From: Tolypothrix bouteillei VB521301
Lineage (GTDB): Bacteria; Cyanobacteriota; Cyanobacteriia; Cyanobacteriales; Nostocaceae
Assembly: GCF_000760695.4 (NCBI RefSeq)
Contig: NZ_JHEG04000001.1
Location: forward strand, 6,206,204 to 6,270,203
Length of the DNA stretch: 64,000 nucleotides
Direction: 5' to 3'
Within the stretch, counting starts at the first letter, position 1; every line of letters starts with the position of its first letter. The position numbers and the translations under genes are program-made. Below are positions 8,614 through 18,344 of the stretch, piece by piece. The notes beneath the pieces are model-generated. The model was given only the letters and a program-made list of their open reading frames with translations. It did no database searches and was not told where the DNA came from.

Positions 8614-11568
8614 CTATTTTGTCTCCATCCAATTTTCACCTGCACGCGCCTCTACAAGCAATGGTACAGATAGAGAGACTGCATTTTCCATTGTAGATTT
8701 AATAACGCTTTGCAGTTCTTCCCATTCCTCTGGTGGAACTTCAAAAACAAGTTCATCATGAACTTGTAGCAACAACCGGGCCTTATAATTCTGCAAAATA
8801 TCGTGCAGTTTTACCATTGCGACTTTAATAATGTCAGCGCTAGAGCCTTGAATTGGCGCGTTGGCTGCAGCACGTAGCAATCCTGCATCGTATGGACCCA
8901 GATTCTTATATTTGCTGAGGTTTATATCTACAGGATTGCTACCTTTAAGATCGCGCAAACTATTGCTTGTAAAGTCAAAGTATCTCCGACGCCCAAAAAT
9001 AGTTTCTACGTATCCTTGGGTAACAGCTTGCTTTTTCACAAACTCCAAATACTCAAAGATTTTAGGATAGCGGTTGTTAAACCGTTTAATAAACTCGTTA
9101 GCATCAGTTTTTTCTACCCCTGTAGAACGGGAAAATCTCTGAGAACCCATGCCATAAATTACACCAAAGTTGATAGTTTTAGCTAACCTTCGCTCATCTG
9201 ATGTGACATCTTCTTTTTCAAAAATCAGCTTTGCTGTCACTTTATGAATATCCTCATTATTCTGATAAGCTGCAACTAAGACAGGTTCTTGACTCAAATG
9301 GGCTAAAATTCGCAACTCAATTTGTGAATAATCAGCAGCTACCATTAAGTAACCAGATTCAGGTATGAAGGCTTTGCGAATCTGACGGCTAAAAGCGGTA
9401 CGAATGGGTATATTCTGTAAATTTGGATTGGAAGAAGACAAACGACCTGTAGATGTTGCTGTCTGGTTGAAGCTAGTGTGTACTCGTTTAGTATCCTCAC
9501 GGACGAGTTCGGGTAATGCGTCTACATAAGTAGATTTCAATTTAGATAGGGTACGATACTCAACAATGGCATCTACAATTCCCGTTGTATCAACTTCTCT
9601 CAATTTTTCTAGTGTTGCAGCGTCAGTAGAATAACCTGTTTGGATTTTCCGGGAATGTTTAGTGCTTAACTTCAATTTGTCAAATAGTATTTGACTCAAT
9701 TGTTTTGGAGAACCTAAATTAAATGTCTCTCCTGCCAAATTGTAAGCCTGTTGTTCAAACTTGGCTAAATCTGTTTCTAATCCACGGGATAGTTCTTGCA
9801 GATAAGCAGTATCTATACGAATTCCCCTGTACTCCATCTCTGCTAAAACTGGTTCTAGTGGTTGTTCTACTTTTAGTAATAAATTTTCTAAAGACCTATT
9901 ACTTTCTGTATCTAAAAGACTGTTAGTAACATCAATTTTTTCGAGTTCTTCACGCAATTTTGGGACTAGTTGAAATGTGGTGTAAACATCCATACCACAG
10001 TAATTAGCTACGGAAGGGATATCTAAATCGGCAATAGTTTTTCCCTTAGGAACTAACTCAGAGTAACTCATTGCTATTAAACCCAAATAACGTTGGGATA
10101 AGCTACTAAGATTGTGGTTTCCATCTGGGTTTAAAACATAACTGGCTAGCATGGGGTCAAAGACAACTCCTGCAAGTTTTATTCCCTGACAGCGAAGAAT
10201 TAAACGGTCAAACTTAGCATTTTGCAAAGTTTTAGGGTAATTTGCACTTTCAAGAATTGGGCGGAGTGCTTCTAAAGCTATTTCTAGCTCTAAATTTTCT
10301 CCAGTTTTATGACCGAGGGGAATGTAAGCGACTTCATCTGGTTCCGTTCCCCAACAGCAACCAATTCCTACTAAAAATGCATCTCTTGGTTCTAAATCGC
10401 TGGTTTCCGTATCCCAAGCAACAGGGTATTTTGGGTCTGTAAACTTTTGTAGCAGGTTGACTAATTCTGTTAGTTTTGCTGGAGTATCTACGATCCGGGG
10501 ATGAATTGCAGAATCTGTCGGATTTTGTTGGGATGCTTCTGTATCTTCAGGACTAAAAAACCACACATCTTCACCTTCATAGGTGGGGAGTGGAAATGAG
10601 GTTGCGTCTGGTTCCTCTGTGCTTTCTGATGCTTCTTCAACCGTTCCGCCAAACTTTTGTTGGAGTTCGTTAATTTTGCCTAAAAAAGTTTTAAATTCTA
10701 GCTTTTCTAAAATTGGAATGATGTTATTAGTATCAAACCCTTTGAGAGTGCATTCCTCTAAATTAATTTCCAAGGGTACATTTAGAACGATTGCTGCTAA
10801 ATAGCGAGATTTTTCCGCGTCTTCTTTACCTGTTTCTAATTTTTTCTGAGTTGCACCTTTTATTTGTCCCAATGAAGCATAAATTTTTTCTAGAGAACCA
10901 TACTCCTTAAGCAACTGGACTGCTGTTTTTTCCCCAATTCCTCTGACTCCGGGAATATTGTCTGATTTATCACCGCAAAGGGCTTTGTAATCTACGACTT
11001 GGGATGGTTCAATACCCAACTTCTCTTTAACTTGTTCTACACTAAACTCGCTGATACCAGCATTGGTATTGCGTTTGAGAGCATCTGGGCTGAAATACAA
11101 AACGCTAATGTCTTTGCTGGGGTCAATAAGTTGGTATAAATCGCGATCGCCCGTCAGAATTTTGACTCTATACCCCGATGCTGCTGCCTTTTGTGCTAAA
11201 GTTCCCAACACGTCATCTGCTTCATACCCAGCAGCAGTGACAATTTTTAGATTCAACGCGTCCAGTAATTCTTGCAGGTTTTTTAGGTCAGGAATAAAAT
11301 CTTCTGGTGTCCCCGGACGATCTGCTTTATACGTGTCGTCAGCTTCATGACGAAAAGTTGGCAAACCCAAGTCAAAGGCTATTGCCATTGCTTGGGGCTG
11401 TTCTGTTGCCATAACCTCTAATAGAGATTTCAGAAAGCCGAAACACACACTTGTGGGTATCCCTGTCTTCGTCCTCAATCCACCATCTTTTCCTTTCGCA
11501 AAGGCAAAGTACGAACGAAAGGCTAGGGAATGCCCATCTACAAGAATGAATGTGGGGTGTGTTTTCAT
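8614..11568 (-). CDS. polA: DNA polymerase I
   Basis: The 984-residue enzyme carries three domains: a 5' nuclease (about 1-300, from DGHSLAFRSYFAF through GDKSDNIPGVRGIGEKTA), a 3'-5' exonuclease (about 370-560) and the family A polymerase (about 600-984). The proofreading residues look intact (AWDTETSDL, NAKFDRLI, YCGMDVYTTF). Polymerase motif A is AADYSQIELR (~744), motif B RRLAKTINFGVIYG (~796) and motif C VHDELVFE (~936). It serves Okazaki fragment processing and repair synthesis. Length and domain order are normal. It is not in an obvious operon. Confidence 0.97.
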   Translation of the reverse strand: MKTHPTFILVDGHSLAFRSYFAFAKGKDGGLRTKTGIPTSVCFGFLKSLLEVMATEQPQAMAIAFDLGLPTFRHEADDTYKADRPGTPEDFIPDLKNLQELLDALNLKIVTAAGYEADDVLGTLAQKAAASGYRVKILTGDRDLYQLIDPSKDISVLYFSPDALKRNTNAGISEFSVEQVKEKLGIEPSQVVDYKALCGDKSDNIPGVRGIGEKTAVQLLKEYGSLEKIYASLGQIKGATQKKLETGKEDAEKSRYLAAIVLNVPLEINLEECTLKGFDTNNIIPILEKLEFKTFLGKINELQQKFGGTVEEASESTEEPDATSFPLPTYEGEDVWFFSPEDTEASQQNPTDSAIHPRIVDTPAKLTELVNLLQKFTDPKYPVAWDTETSDLEPRDAFLVGIGCCWGTEPDEVAYIPLGHKTGENLELEIALEALRPILESANYPKTLQNAKFDRLILRCQGIKLAGVVFDPMLASYVLNPDGNHNLSSLSQRYLGLIAMSYSELVPKGKTIADLDIPSVANYCGMDVYTTFQLVPKLREELEKIDVTNSLLDTESNRSLENLLLKVEQPLEPVLAEMEYRGIRIDTAYLQELSRGLETDLAKFEQQAYNLAGETFNLGSPKQLSQILFDKLKLSTKHSRKIQTGYSTDAATLEKLREVDTTGIVDAIVEYRTLSKLKSTYVDALPELVREDTKRVHTSFNQTATSTGRLSSSNPNLQNIPIRTAFSRQIRKAFIPESGYLMVAADYSQIELRILAHLSQEPVLVAAYQNNEDIHKVTAKLIFEKEDVTSDERRLAKTINFGVIYGMGSQRFSRSTGVEKTDANEFIKRFNNRYPKIFEYLEFVKKQAVTQGYVETIFGRRRYFDFTSNSLRDLKGSNPVDINLSKYKNLGPYDAGLLRAAANAPIQGSSADIIKVAMVKLHDILQNYKARLLLQVHDELVFEVPPEEWEELQSVIKSTMENAVSLSVPLLVEARAGENWMETK

Positions 11569-11644
11569 TAAAAATTTGGAAGCTAACTGATGTTTGAGTG
11601 ATACATATATTCTAACCAGTTGCTTCTACAAGGATCGTCATTTG

Positions 11645-12457
11645 TCACTGGTCATTGGTCGTTGATTCCCGACGGCGCAATGTCATCACACCCGCCGCCG
11701 ACGCTGCTAACAATGCCATTGCAGTTGCAGGTTCGGGTACGGATTCGATGTTATCTTTACCAACATCAACAACGAACACAACGTCATTGAAATCGCGATC
11801 GGAAGAAATGCCTTCTGGTCCGGGTAAATCTTCAAAGCCTATTAATAAGTAATCATCGATTTCATAAGCAACTAAATGCTCTAATAAATCTGGATTTTTT
11901 GTTGGGTCTGCACCGTAAACAGGTCCATCAGGATTGTTAAACCCATCTGTTTTCATAAAGAAGTTGAGTTGCGATCCACCTGCTACTTTACCAAGCTCAA
12001 CATAATCTCCAATATCTAAAGTCCCTGGGTTTTCGCCAAGCTGACACGCTGAATTCGCTGCTTGAGAAATGTCACAGGATACATCATTAAAAAGCAAACC
12101 TTTCTGAGAATTATTGCCTTTTACAGCTTCATAAGCTAGCTGGTTTTTATAGGTAGCACCTTCATTGAGAAACCAAATACGAACATTACTTTCGTTTTTC
12201 AAGCGAAGTTTTGTAGGGTCTAGTTTGGTTAATTTATCTTCTGGAATCGCAAGAGATTCTGGCTGTACGTACTTTTGATACTCAGAAATCAGAGTTTGAA
12301 ATCCTGAAGTATCAGTTGACTTATCTTGTACCTCATAAGTTTTTGTCCAGTCACCCCAGGTAAACGTACTAGCACTTGCAGGAGCGACAGTAGAAAATAC
12401 ACCAGCGACTGTAGCGGCGGCGGCTATAAGTTTCTTTAGCTGATTTTTATTTATCAT
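11645..12457 (-). CDS. DUF4114 PEP-CTERM exported protein, paralogue 1
   Basis: The 270-residue protein has an N-terminal signal peptide (to about ASAS, residue 30). A DUF4114-type domain ends in LLIGFEDLPGPEGISSDRDF. The sorting tail has VPEP, a hydrophobic helix and an RRR cluster, which is the PEP-CTERM signal that directs proteins to the exosortase route and surface. It is about 40-50% alike by eye to the protein at 13419-14294. The acidic GFEDL...DRDFNDVVF motif is typical of the family and may bind calcium. Its role at the cell surface is unknown. Confidence 0.85.
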   Translation of the reverse strand: MINKNQLKKLIAAAATVAGVFSTVAPASASTFTWGDWTKTYEVQDKSTDTSGFQTLISEYQKYVQPESLAIPEDKLTKLDPTKLRLKNESNVRIWFLNEGATYKNQLAYEAVKGNNSQKGLLFNDVSCDISQAANSACQLGENPGTLDIGDYVELGKVAGGSQLNFFMKTDGFNNPDGPVYGADPTKNPDLLEHLVAYEIDDYLLIGFEDLPGPEGISSDRDFNDVVFVVDVGKDNIESVPEPATAMALLAASAAGVMTLRRRESTTNDQ

Positions 12458-13418
12458 AAAACTCCTTTATAATTTCTTTTCAATTAAGTTAAATAATTGT
12501 AAATCTAAGCTTTTGAGCTACTGATTTCTACGTAATGTTTAAGCGTTACTCATTATTATTACGCCCGTGATTTTCTACGTCTACACTTAAATTTCATCTT
12601 CGCTAACTCTTTATCCCTAGGGTTTTTACTGAAAAAATTATGTAAAATTAGTGTAGTTTTCCGAAATCAAAACTGTCTCAAGTGAAGTCATGGGAAATTT
12701 CGCTCGAAGTAGATAATCGGGCAACAGGTATGAGGTATAGTTAAGATATGATTTGTTGCTCCATATCCCTTCTTACAATTCAAAACCCCAACTTCTTTGA
12801 GAAGTTGGGGTTCTTGCTCTTTGCGCCTATGAGAACAAATGCACTCAAGTCTTAGAAATATGCGATCGGGCTTGAGCCCTACTTGTATTCGTTCATATAT
12901 ATTCCTTGTTAACTGCCAAAATGGCACTAAGAGAATTACAGGTTTTTCCTCTAAATAAATATATTTCTGACGCAATCTTTCCCTATTCGCACCCTACAAA
13001 TTAGCCACAGGTCGGACGCCAGTAGAGGTCATTCACTCCACCATGGAAAAAGCTTGCGCCCAAGCAGTTTCTAAAAAAGATCTTCAAATCGAAACTCAAA
13101 AATATCAGGATAAGCAATCCAAAAAGAGCTAACACTCTGGGAATACGCAGATCGTGGTACAAAAGATTCACCTCCCAGAATCTCTGAGAAAGCGGGCTTA
13201 ATTATGGAACAACTTAGCGAACAAAATAACGAGCCCTAATGTTTTGTTATCGAAGAGGCGGTTTTATTATTATTAGAGGAATTTCAGCAGATGATTCTCG
13301 CTGTGGCTTAGGTTTATTTAAGTCTGACTTCAACATATGACCACCCAAGATAAGGTTTTTTCTGCTTGGTGGTGTATGTGATTAGACGCACCCCTATTTA
13401 AATAAAATTTTTTAATGG
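12458..13418. other. Gene-poor region between the DUF4114 paralogues
   Basis: About 960 bases lie between the two paralogues. The region holds AT-rich upstream DNA for the left gene, a hairpin at 12784-12812 (AACCCCAACTTCT ttg AGAAGTTGGGGTT, a common cyanobacterial palindrome), and a broken coding remnant at 13043-13239. A 95-codon minus-strand frame at 12688-12975 crosses the hairpin and looks spurious. Confidence 0.6.
13043..13239 (+). pseudogene. Possible frameshifted remnant of a small gene
   Basis: Two adjoining frames read like protein. The first starts at ATG 13043 (MEKACAQAVSKKDLQIETQ) and stops at 13132. The second, one frame over, begins near 13126 (KELTLWEYADRGTKDSPP) and ends at TAA 13239. 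A single-base change near 13125, in the run of A, would join them into one reading of about 65 residues. I do not recognise the family. It may also extend upstream of the ATG. Confidence 0.3.
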
Positions 13419-14294
13419 TTACTGGTTACTGTTAATGCGGCGACGACTAATTTTGAGCAATCCCACGACTCCCACGCCCAAAATAGCAAGAGCACTGGTA
13501 GGTTCTGGTATGTAAGCTTTACCATCTAAATTATTTTTGCCTATATCAACGACAAACACCACGTCGTTAAAATCGCGATCGCTTGCAATAGTCCCATTTC
13601 CTCCCTCTAGAGAACCCTCGGGTCCAAACAGATCCTCAAATCCCACTAAAAGGTAATCGTTATACTGATAAGCAACTATATGATCCAGACCGTCTGGATT
13701 TTGGGTAGCATCCTCACCGTAAATATTTTTGACGTTTGTGGCTGGATTTGTACCACCTGTGTCTTGAGGATTAGCTCCATTTGCTCTTAACCAAAAATTC
13801 AGTTGCGAACCGCCACTGATTGTTCCCAAATCAACATAATCACCAACATTTAAAGTTCCATTACTCTCAGGCTTTTCGCAGTTGTTGTTGTTTCCACTAA
13901 TACATGAAACATCTTGAAAAATCAAATTTGCTTGATAATTTGAACCTTGAATAGTTTCGTAAGCCAATTGGTTGCGATAAAAACCCCCTTCGTTCAGGAA
14001 CCAAACACGAACACCACTGTCCGATTTGAGTTGTAACCTGGAAGGGTCTAGCCTTCTGACTTGATTTTCAGGAATCGCGATTCCTTCTGGTTGCACAAAT
14101 TGCTGAAGTTGCGGAATTAGCGTTTGAAAGCCCGATACGTCAGTTGTTCTTGATTGAACTGGATTTGCAACCAAATTATTCCATTCCGAAGTATTGGTTA
14201 ATGAAGCTGCATTGACAGGTGCTACTACAGACGAAAAGATAGTACCTACAGTAGCTATAGCAGAAAAAACCTCTGTTAAGCGATTGTTTTTCAT
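13419..14294 (-). CDS. DUF4114 PEP-CTERM exported protein, paralogue 2
   Basis: The 291-residue protein shares the whole plan of its neighbour: a signal peptide (to about VNAAS), the VWFLNEGGFYRNQLAYE block, LLVGFEDLFGPEG, DRDFNDVVFVVDIG and a C-terminal IPEP-helix-RRR exosortase signal. It differs by a longer insert around residues 170-185 and an insert after GPEG. The pair looks like a tandem duplication of one surface-protein gene with later divergence. No exosortase gene is in the window. Confidence 0.85.
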   Translation of the reverse strand: MKNNRLTEVFSAIATVGTIFSSVVAPVNAASLTNTSEWNNLVANPVQSRTTDVSGFQTLIPQLQQFVQPEGIAIPENQVRRLDPSRLQLKSDSGVRVWFLNEGGFYRNQLAYETIQGSNYQANLIFQDVSCISGNNNNCEKPESNGTLNVGDYVDLGTISGGSQLNFWLRANGANPQDTGGTNPATNVKNIYGEDATQNPDGLDHIVAYQYNDYLLVGFEDLFGPEGSLEGGNGTIASDRDFNDVVFVVDIGKNNLDGKAYIPEPTSALAILGVGVVGLLKISRRRINSNQ

Positions 14295-14536
14295 GGAAAC
14301 CCTTTTATGTTTTGTAACAAGGCTACAAAATTGTTCACTTAAACGGAGCGCTAACTCTCACTCCAGTATCCTACGTTAATTAATCACTTTGATTTCAGTA
14401 TCTATAGAAAGTATCAAGTATGAAGGATAAAGGATAAAATGTGTCATGAAAATCTGAAATTGGCTCCTTAAATACATCTAAGTGGAGTTTACTTCATACT
14501 TTATCCGTTATACTGCATACTTTATCCTTACTTAAC

Positions 14537-15373
14537 ATGGACTTTTCTGCTACTTCTAATATTCAACTGCTTGTCTTAGATGTTGATGGCACGATCGCAG
14601 GAAAATCTAATACAATCAGTGCAAAAGTCAAGCAGGCAATTTTTGCAGTTCAAGCACGGGGAATTCAAGTAGCGATCGCAACAGGGCGTATGTATCGTTC
14701 GGCTTTGCGATTTCATCAAGAAATTCGTTCTAACCTACCTTTAATAGCTTATCAAGGAGCGTGGATTCAAGATCCCGTTACCCAAAAGATTCTCAGTCAT
14801 TTGCCTGTTTCCGAACACGCTGCACTTAAGCTTCTAGATTATTTTGAACAACCCGAACTGCGCCAACTTTTATCCGTACATTTCTATATTGATGACCAAC
14901 TTTATGTTAGAGAAATAACAGAGGAAACAGCACTTTACGCTCAACGTTCGGGTATAAATCCTATTCCCGTGGGTGATTTGCGCCCCTTTTGTCACCGTAA
15001 ACCCACAAAAATCTTAGCTTTGTGCGATGACAAAAGTGTCATCGAGCAGTTACTGGGGAATTTACGCCGCCAGTACACGCCAGCAGAACTGTATCTCACA
15101 ACTTCTGTTGCTACATTCTTTGAAGCAACTCATCCTCTTGCCAATAAGGGACTTGGAGTGCGTTATTTAGCTGAAGAAGTGTTAGGGCTGCAAAGCGCGA
15201 ACGTTATGACCGTGGGTGACAATTTTAACGATGCTGAAATGTTACAGTATGCTAGCATCGGTATCGCTATGGGCAATGCGCCAGAAGGAGTACAACGTTT
15301 AGCTCAATGGGTAGCTCCTGATGTAGAGGAAGATGGTGTAGCTGTTGCCATTGAGAAATTTTTACTTTCGTAA
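14537..15373 (+). CDS. HAD-superfamily (Cof-type) phosphatase
   Basis: The 278-residue enzyme has the HAD nucleophile motif LDVDGT (Asp15 and Asp17), motif II in AIATGR, a Lys before the cap return and the metal site VMTVGDNFNDAEML. The cap is inserted between motifs II and III, as in Cof/YbiV-type sugar-phosphate phosphatases. Substrate is unknown. The ATG at 14537 follows a short repeat of cacttatcc-like units. It converges with the DALR gene over a strong hairpin. Confidence 0.88.
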   Translation: MDFSATSNIQLLVLDVDGTIAGKSNTISAKVKQAIFAVQARGIQVAIATGRMYRSALRFHQEIRSNLPLIAYQGAWIQDPVTQKILSHLPVSEHAALKLLDYFEQPELRQLLSVHFYIDDQLYVREITEETALYAQRSGINPIPVGDLRPFCHRKPTKILALCDDKSVIEQLLGNLRRQYTPAELYLTTSVATFFEATHPLANKGLGVRYLAEEVLGLQSANVMTVGDNFNDAEMLQYASIGIAMGNAPEGVQRLAQWVAPDVEEDGVAVAIEKFLLS

Positions 15374-15463
15374 AAATCGTTCGTCCTTCGTCTTGAGTTG
15401 ATAGTTGTTAGTTCTTGGTTGTTGTTTACTACCAACCACTAACCAAACAACTAAAAATCAGAA

Positions 15464-15502
15464 AGAGCACCGACGACTGGCCGTGTTTCGTCTCGGTGCT
15501 CT
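15464..15502 (-). terminator. Strong hairpin, probable terminator of the DALR gene
   Basis: The arms AGAGCACCGA and TCGGTGCTCT enclose a loop of 19 bases. Read on the minus strand, the hairpin is followed by TTTCTGATTTTT, so it can end transcription of the gene at 15661-16635. On the plus strand it is followed by a Yfr1-like motif and a nine-T run, so a small RNA read that way is also possible. Confidence 0.5.
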
Positions 15503-15660
15503 TGCTGGTTCGCTCCTCACACAAGAAAGAATGTACACCATTTTTTTTTGAGTGTCAATATTGTTTTGAGAAGTTTTAGATTTTTTACAAGATTGTTGGA
15601 AAGAGCCTCGGGAAAAGGGATTGCGAACTTTTTCTGCGCTCCTCAATCGAAGGGCTGCTT

Positions 15661-16653
<993 letters not shown>

Positions 16654-16880
16654 TTATTCTATGGAGAGAAAATTAGAATTATGCAAAATTTAATTAATTA
16701 GGGGTAAATTTTACTACCTTCATTGTACAGTAAGATGTATAACAAAAAGAGTAGATGCTAAATTGTCTACCTTTTTCATGGCTGGCACTGTTAGGATTAA
16801 TGCTTGAAGTGCCAACAAGAAGACACTCCTTGCACCCATTTTTAACGTCTTTGTCTTCAGCCGAACGCTCTTTGTTACCT

Positions 16881-17600
16881 ATGCAATCTCCATCCTCCTT
16901 TTCTGAGGCATCTCGTCCTTTTTTGACTTGGCAACGGATTCTTGACTGGGCTCAAGAACACTATCGCTGCCGCACCTTTAGCAAAGATGAACGCATTCCA
17001 GCCCGTCCTGGTTTGCTGTATCTAGTGCAAAGAGGTGCGATCCGTATGGTGGGAACTGCCCAAGTTAGCGCTACTGCAAGTCAGCTCACCTCTCGACGCA
17101 TCAACAGAACACCAGAAGAAGCTTTTCTGGGTTTTGTGGGTGCCGGTCAGCCCTTTGAAATTGTTGCTCAGTCACCATTTACACTCCAGTCTTACGCCCA
17201 CGTAGACCAAACAGCAGTGCTCTGGATGTACTGGCACGATCTAGACAACTGGCCTCACTTCCGCCGGGAAGTTATGGACGCTTTTAGATACCAGCACCAA
17301 CGCAAACTGCTGTGGCTGAGTGCTCTAGGACAACGCCGCACAATTGACCGTCTCTTAGGATTCCTCACACTGCTTATTGAGGAATACGGAGAGCCCGCAA
17401 TGAGTGAAACAGATCCCGATGTGATTCGCGGCTATTGCCTGCCTTTCCCCCTCACCCATGCCCAAATTGGCAGTGCCATTGGTTCAACACGTGTCACCGT
17501 CACCCGCTTGATGGGCAAATTGCGTCAGCGGGGCTTAATTCTCACTCAAGGCGATAATCTCATCTGCTTGCCAGCAGAGTCGATTAATAGAGCTAGTTAG
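16881..17600 (+). CDS. Crp/Fnr-family transcription regulator
   Basis: From the ATG at 16881 (MQSPSSFSEASRPFLTW) the protein is 239 residues: a cyclic-nucleotide-binding-like N-terminal domain followed by a Crp-type helix-turn-helix. The recognition segment LTHAQIGSAIGSTRVTVTRLMGKL closely resembles that of NtcA. The effector domain differs clearly from NtcA, with no glycine-rich turn of the NtcA type, so this is a paralogue rather than ntcA. The open frame reaches back to 16755, but those 42 codons look like leader. The ligand and targets are unknown. Confidence 0.85.
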   Translation: MQSPSSFSEASRPFLTWQRILDWAQEHYRCRTFSKDERIPARPGLLYLVQRGAIRMVGTAQVSATASQLTSRRINRTPEEAFLGFVGAGQPFEIVAQSPFTLQSYAHVDQTAVLWMYWHDLDNWPHFRREVMDAFRYQHQRKLLWLSALGQRRTIDRLLGFLTLLIEEYGEPAMSETDPDVIRGYCLPFPLTHAQIGSAIGSTRVTVTRLMGKLRQRGLILTQGDNLICLPAESINRAS

Positions 17601-17622
17601 CTCCGTAATTAGAATGTAGGTG

Positions 17623-18021
17623 TCAGCGAATTTTGACAAATCCTGCTTGAGTCACAAGTCCCTGTCCCTGCTGAGTGAGCAGTAAGTTAGCGTAAGCCAT
17701 ACTAGCTTGCTGTTAGAATTGCCCGGTCTGTTTGATAACAACAAACAGATTGCGCGTTATGGGATACCTTCCGGATCGGAAAGCCTCAGTGTTCAACTGA
17801 TTCCATTTACCAGGACACGCATCGGGGAGAACAAACGATTCTGGATAGGGAGCAACAAATTGCCCCAGTGTTCTCCCTAGAGGTAAAGGCTTGATTGAAC
17901 ATTGAGGAACCACTTCGGGAGAAGAAGCGCAGTATATAACGCCGGGATTCTCAGTCAAATTTTGCAGCGATTGGGTGGTCGTACCGATCTTGTCCAAAGA
18001 TTGACCGCCCAAAATGTTTTG
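17623..18021 (-). pseudogene. Truncated, frameshifted copy of a PstS-like gene
   Basis: The sequence matches the C-terminal third of the intact gene at 18345-19376, for example NILGGQSLDKIGTTTQ, PEVVPQCSIKPLPLG and NQLNTEAFRSGRYPITRNLF. A frameshift near 17714 breaks it: the first frame stops after KQTGQF, and the tail QQASMAYANLLLTQQGQG continues in another frame to a stop at 17623-17625. The 5' two thirds are missing; homology ends where a heptamer repeat array begins. It is a decayed tandem duplicate. Confidence 0.85.
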
Positions 18022-18344
18022 TTAATTGCTGATGGCTAATAGCTAATAGCTAATTGTCAATTTTCTATTGGGCACTAGCCATTAGCCCCGCCTTGTATCT
18101 TAGGAGCAAAGACACTATGTGCAAGGCACACGCTCCGCGATGCCGTAGGCTATGCCCGTAAGGGCTATACGCCCTGCGGGTTCGCCAGTCCCCAGGGCGC
18201 GGGAAACCCGCCTACAGGGCTGGACTCACCAGTCGCCAGGGCGCGGGAAACCCGCCTATGGCACGAAAGTGCCACACACAAGGGAACGTACTGGGCTCAC
18301 CATTAGCCATTAGCCATTAGCTATTAGCTATTAGCTATTAGCCA
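18022..18344. repeat. Heptamer arrays flanking a GC-rich palindromic repeat
   Basis: The edges are TTAGCTA/TTAGCCA-type heptamer arrays (18030-18060 and 18300-18345). The middle holds a GC-rich element with GGGCGCGGGAAACCCGCC palindromes in two tandem units (18181-18260), and GTAGGCTATGCCCGTAAGGG at about 18145-18165. The first unit recurs at 35555-35604, and the second sequence recurs within the element at 55323-55622. No coding potential is seen. Confidence 0.75.

Noticed and set aside
12688..12975. 95-codon minus-strand frame between the DUF4114 genes
   Set aside because: It runs through a palindromic repeat, has no recognisable domain and shows no coding bias.
16881..17600. Identification as NtcA
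   Set aside because: The helix-turn-helix is similar, but the effector domain and N-terminus differ from NtcA, so only the Crp/Fnr family is claimed.
18022..18344. CRISPR array
   Set aside because: Repeats are 7 bases long and contiguous, or are single GC-rich palindromes; there are no regular spacers.
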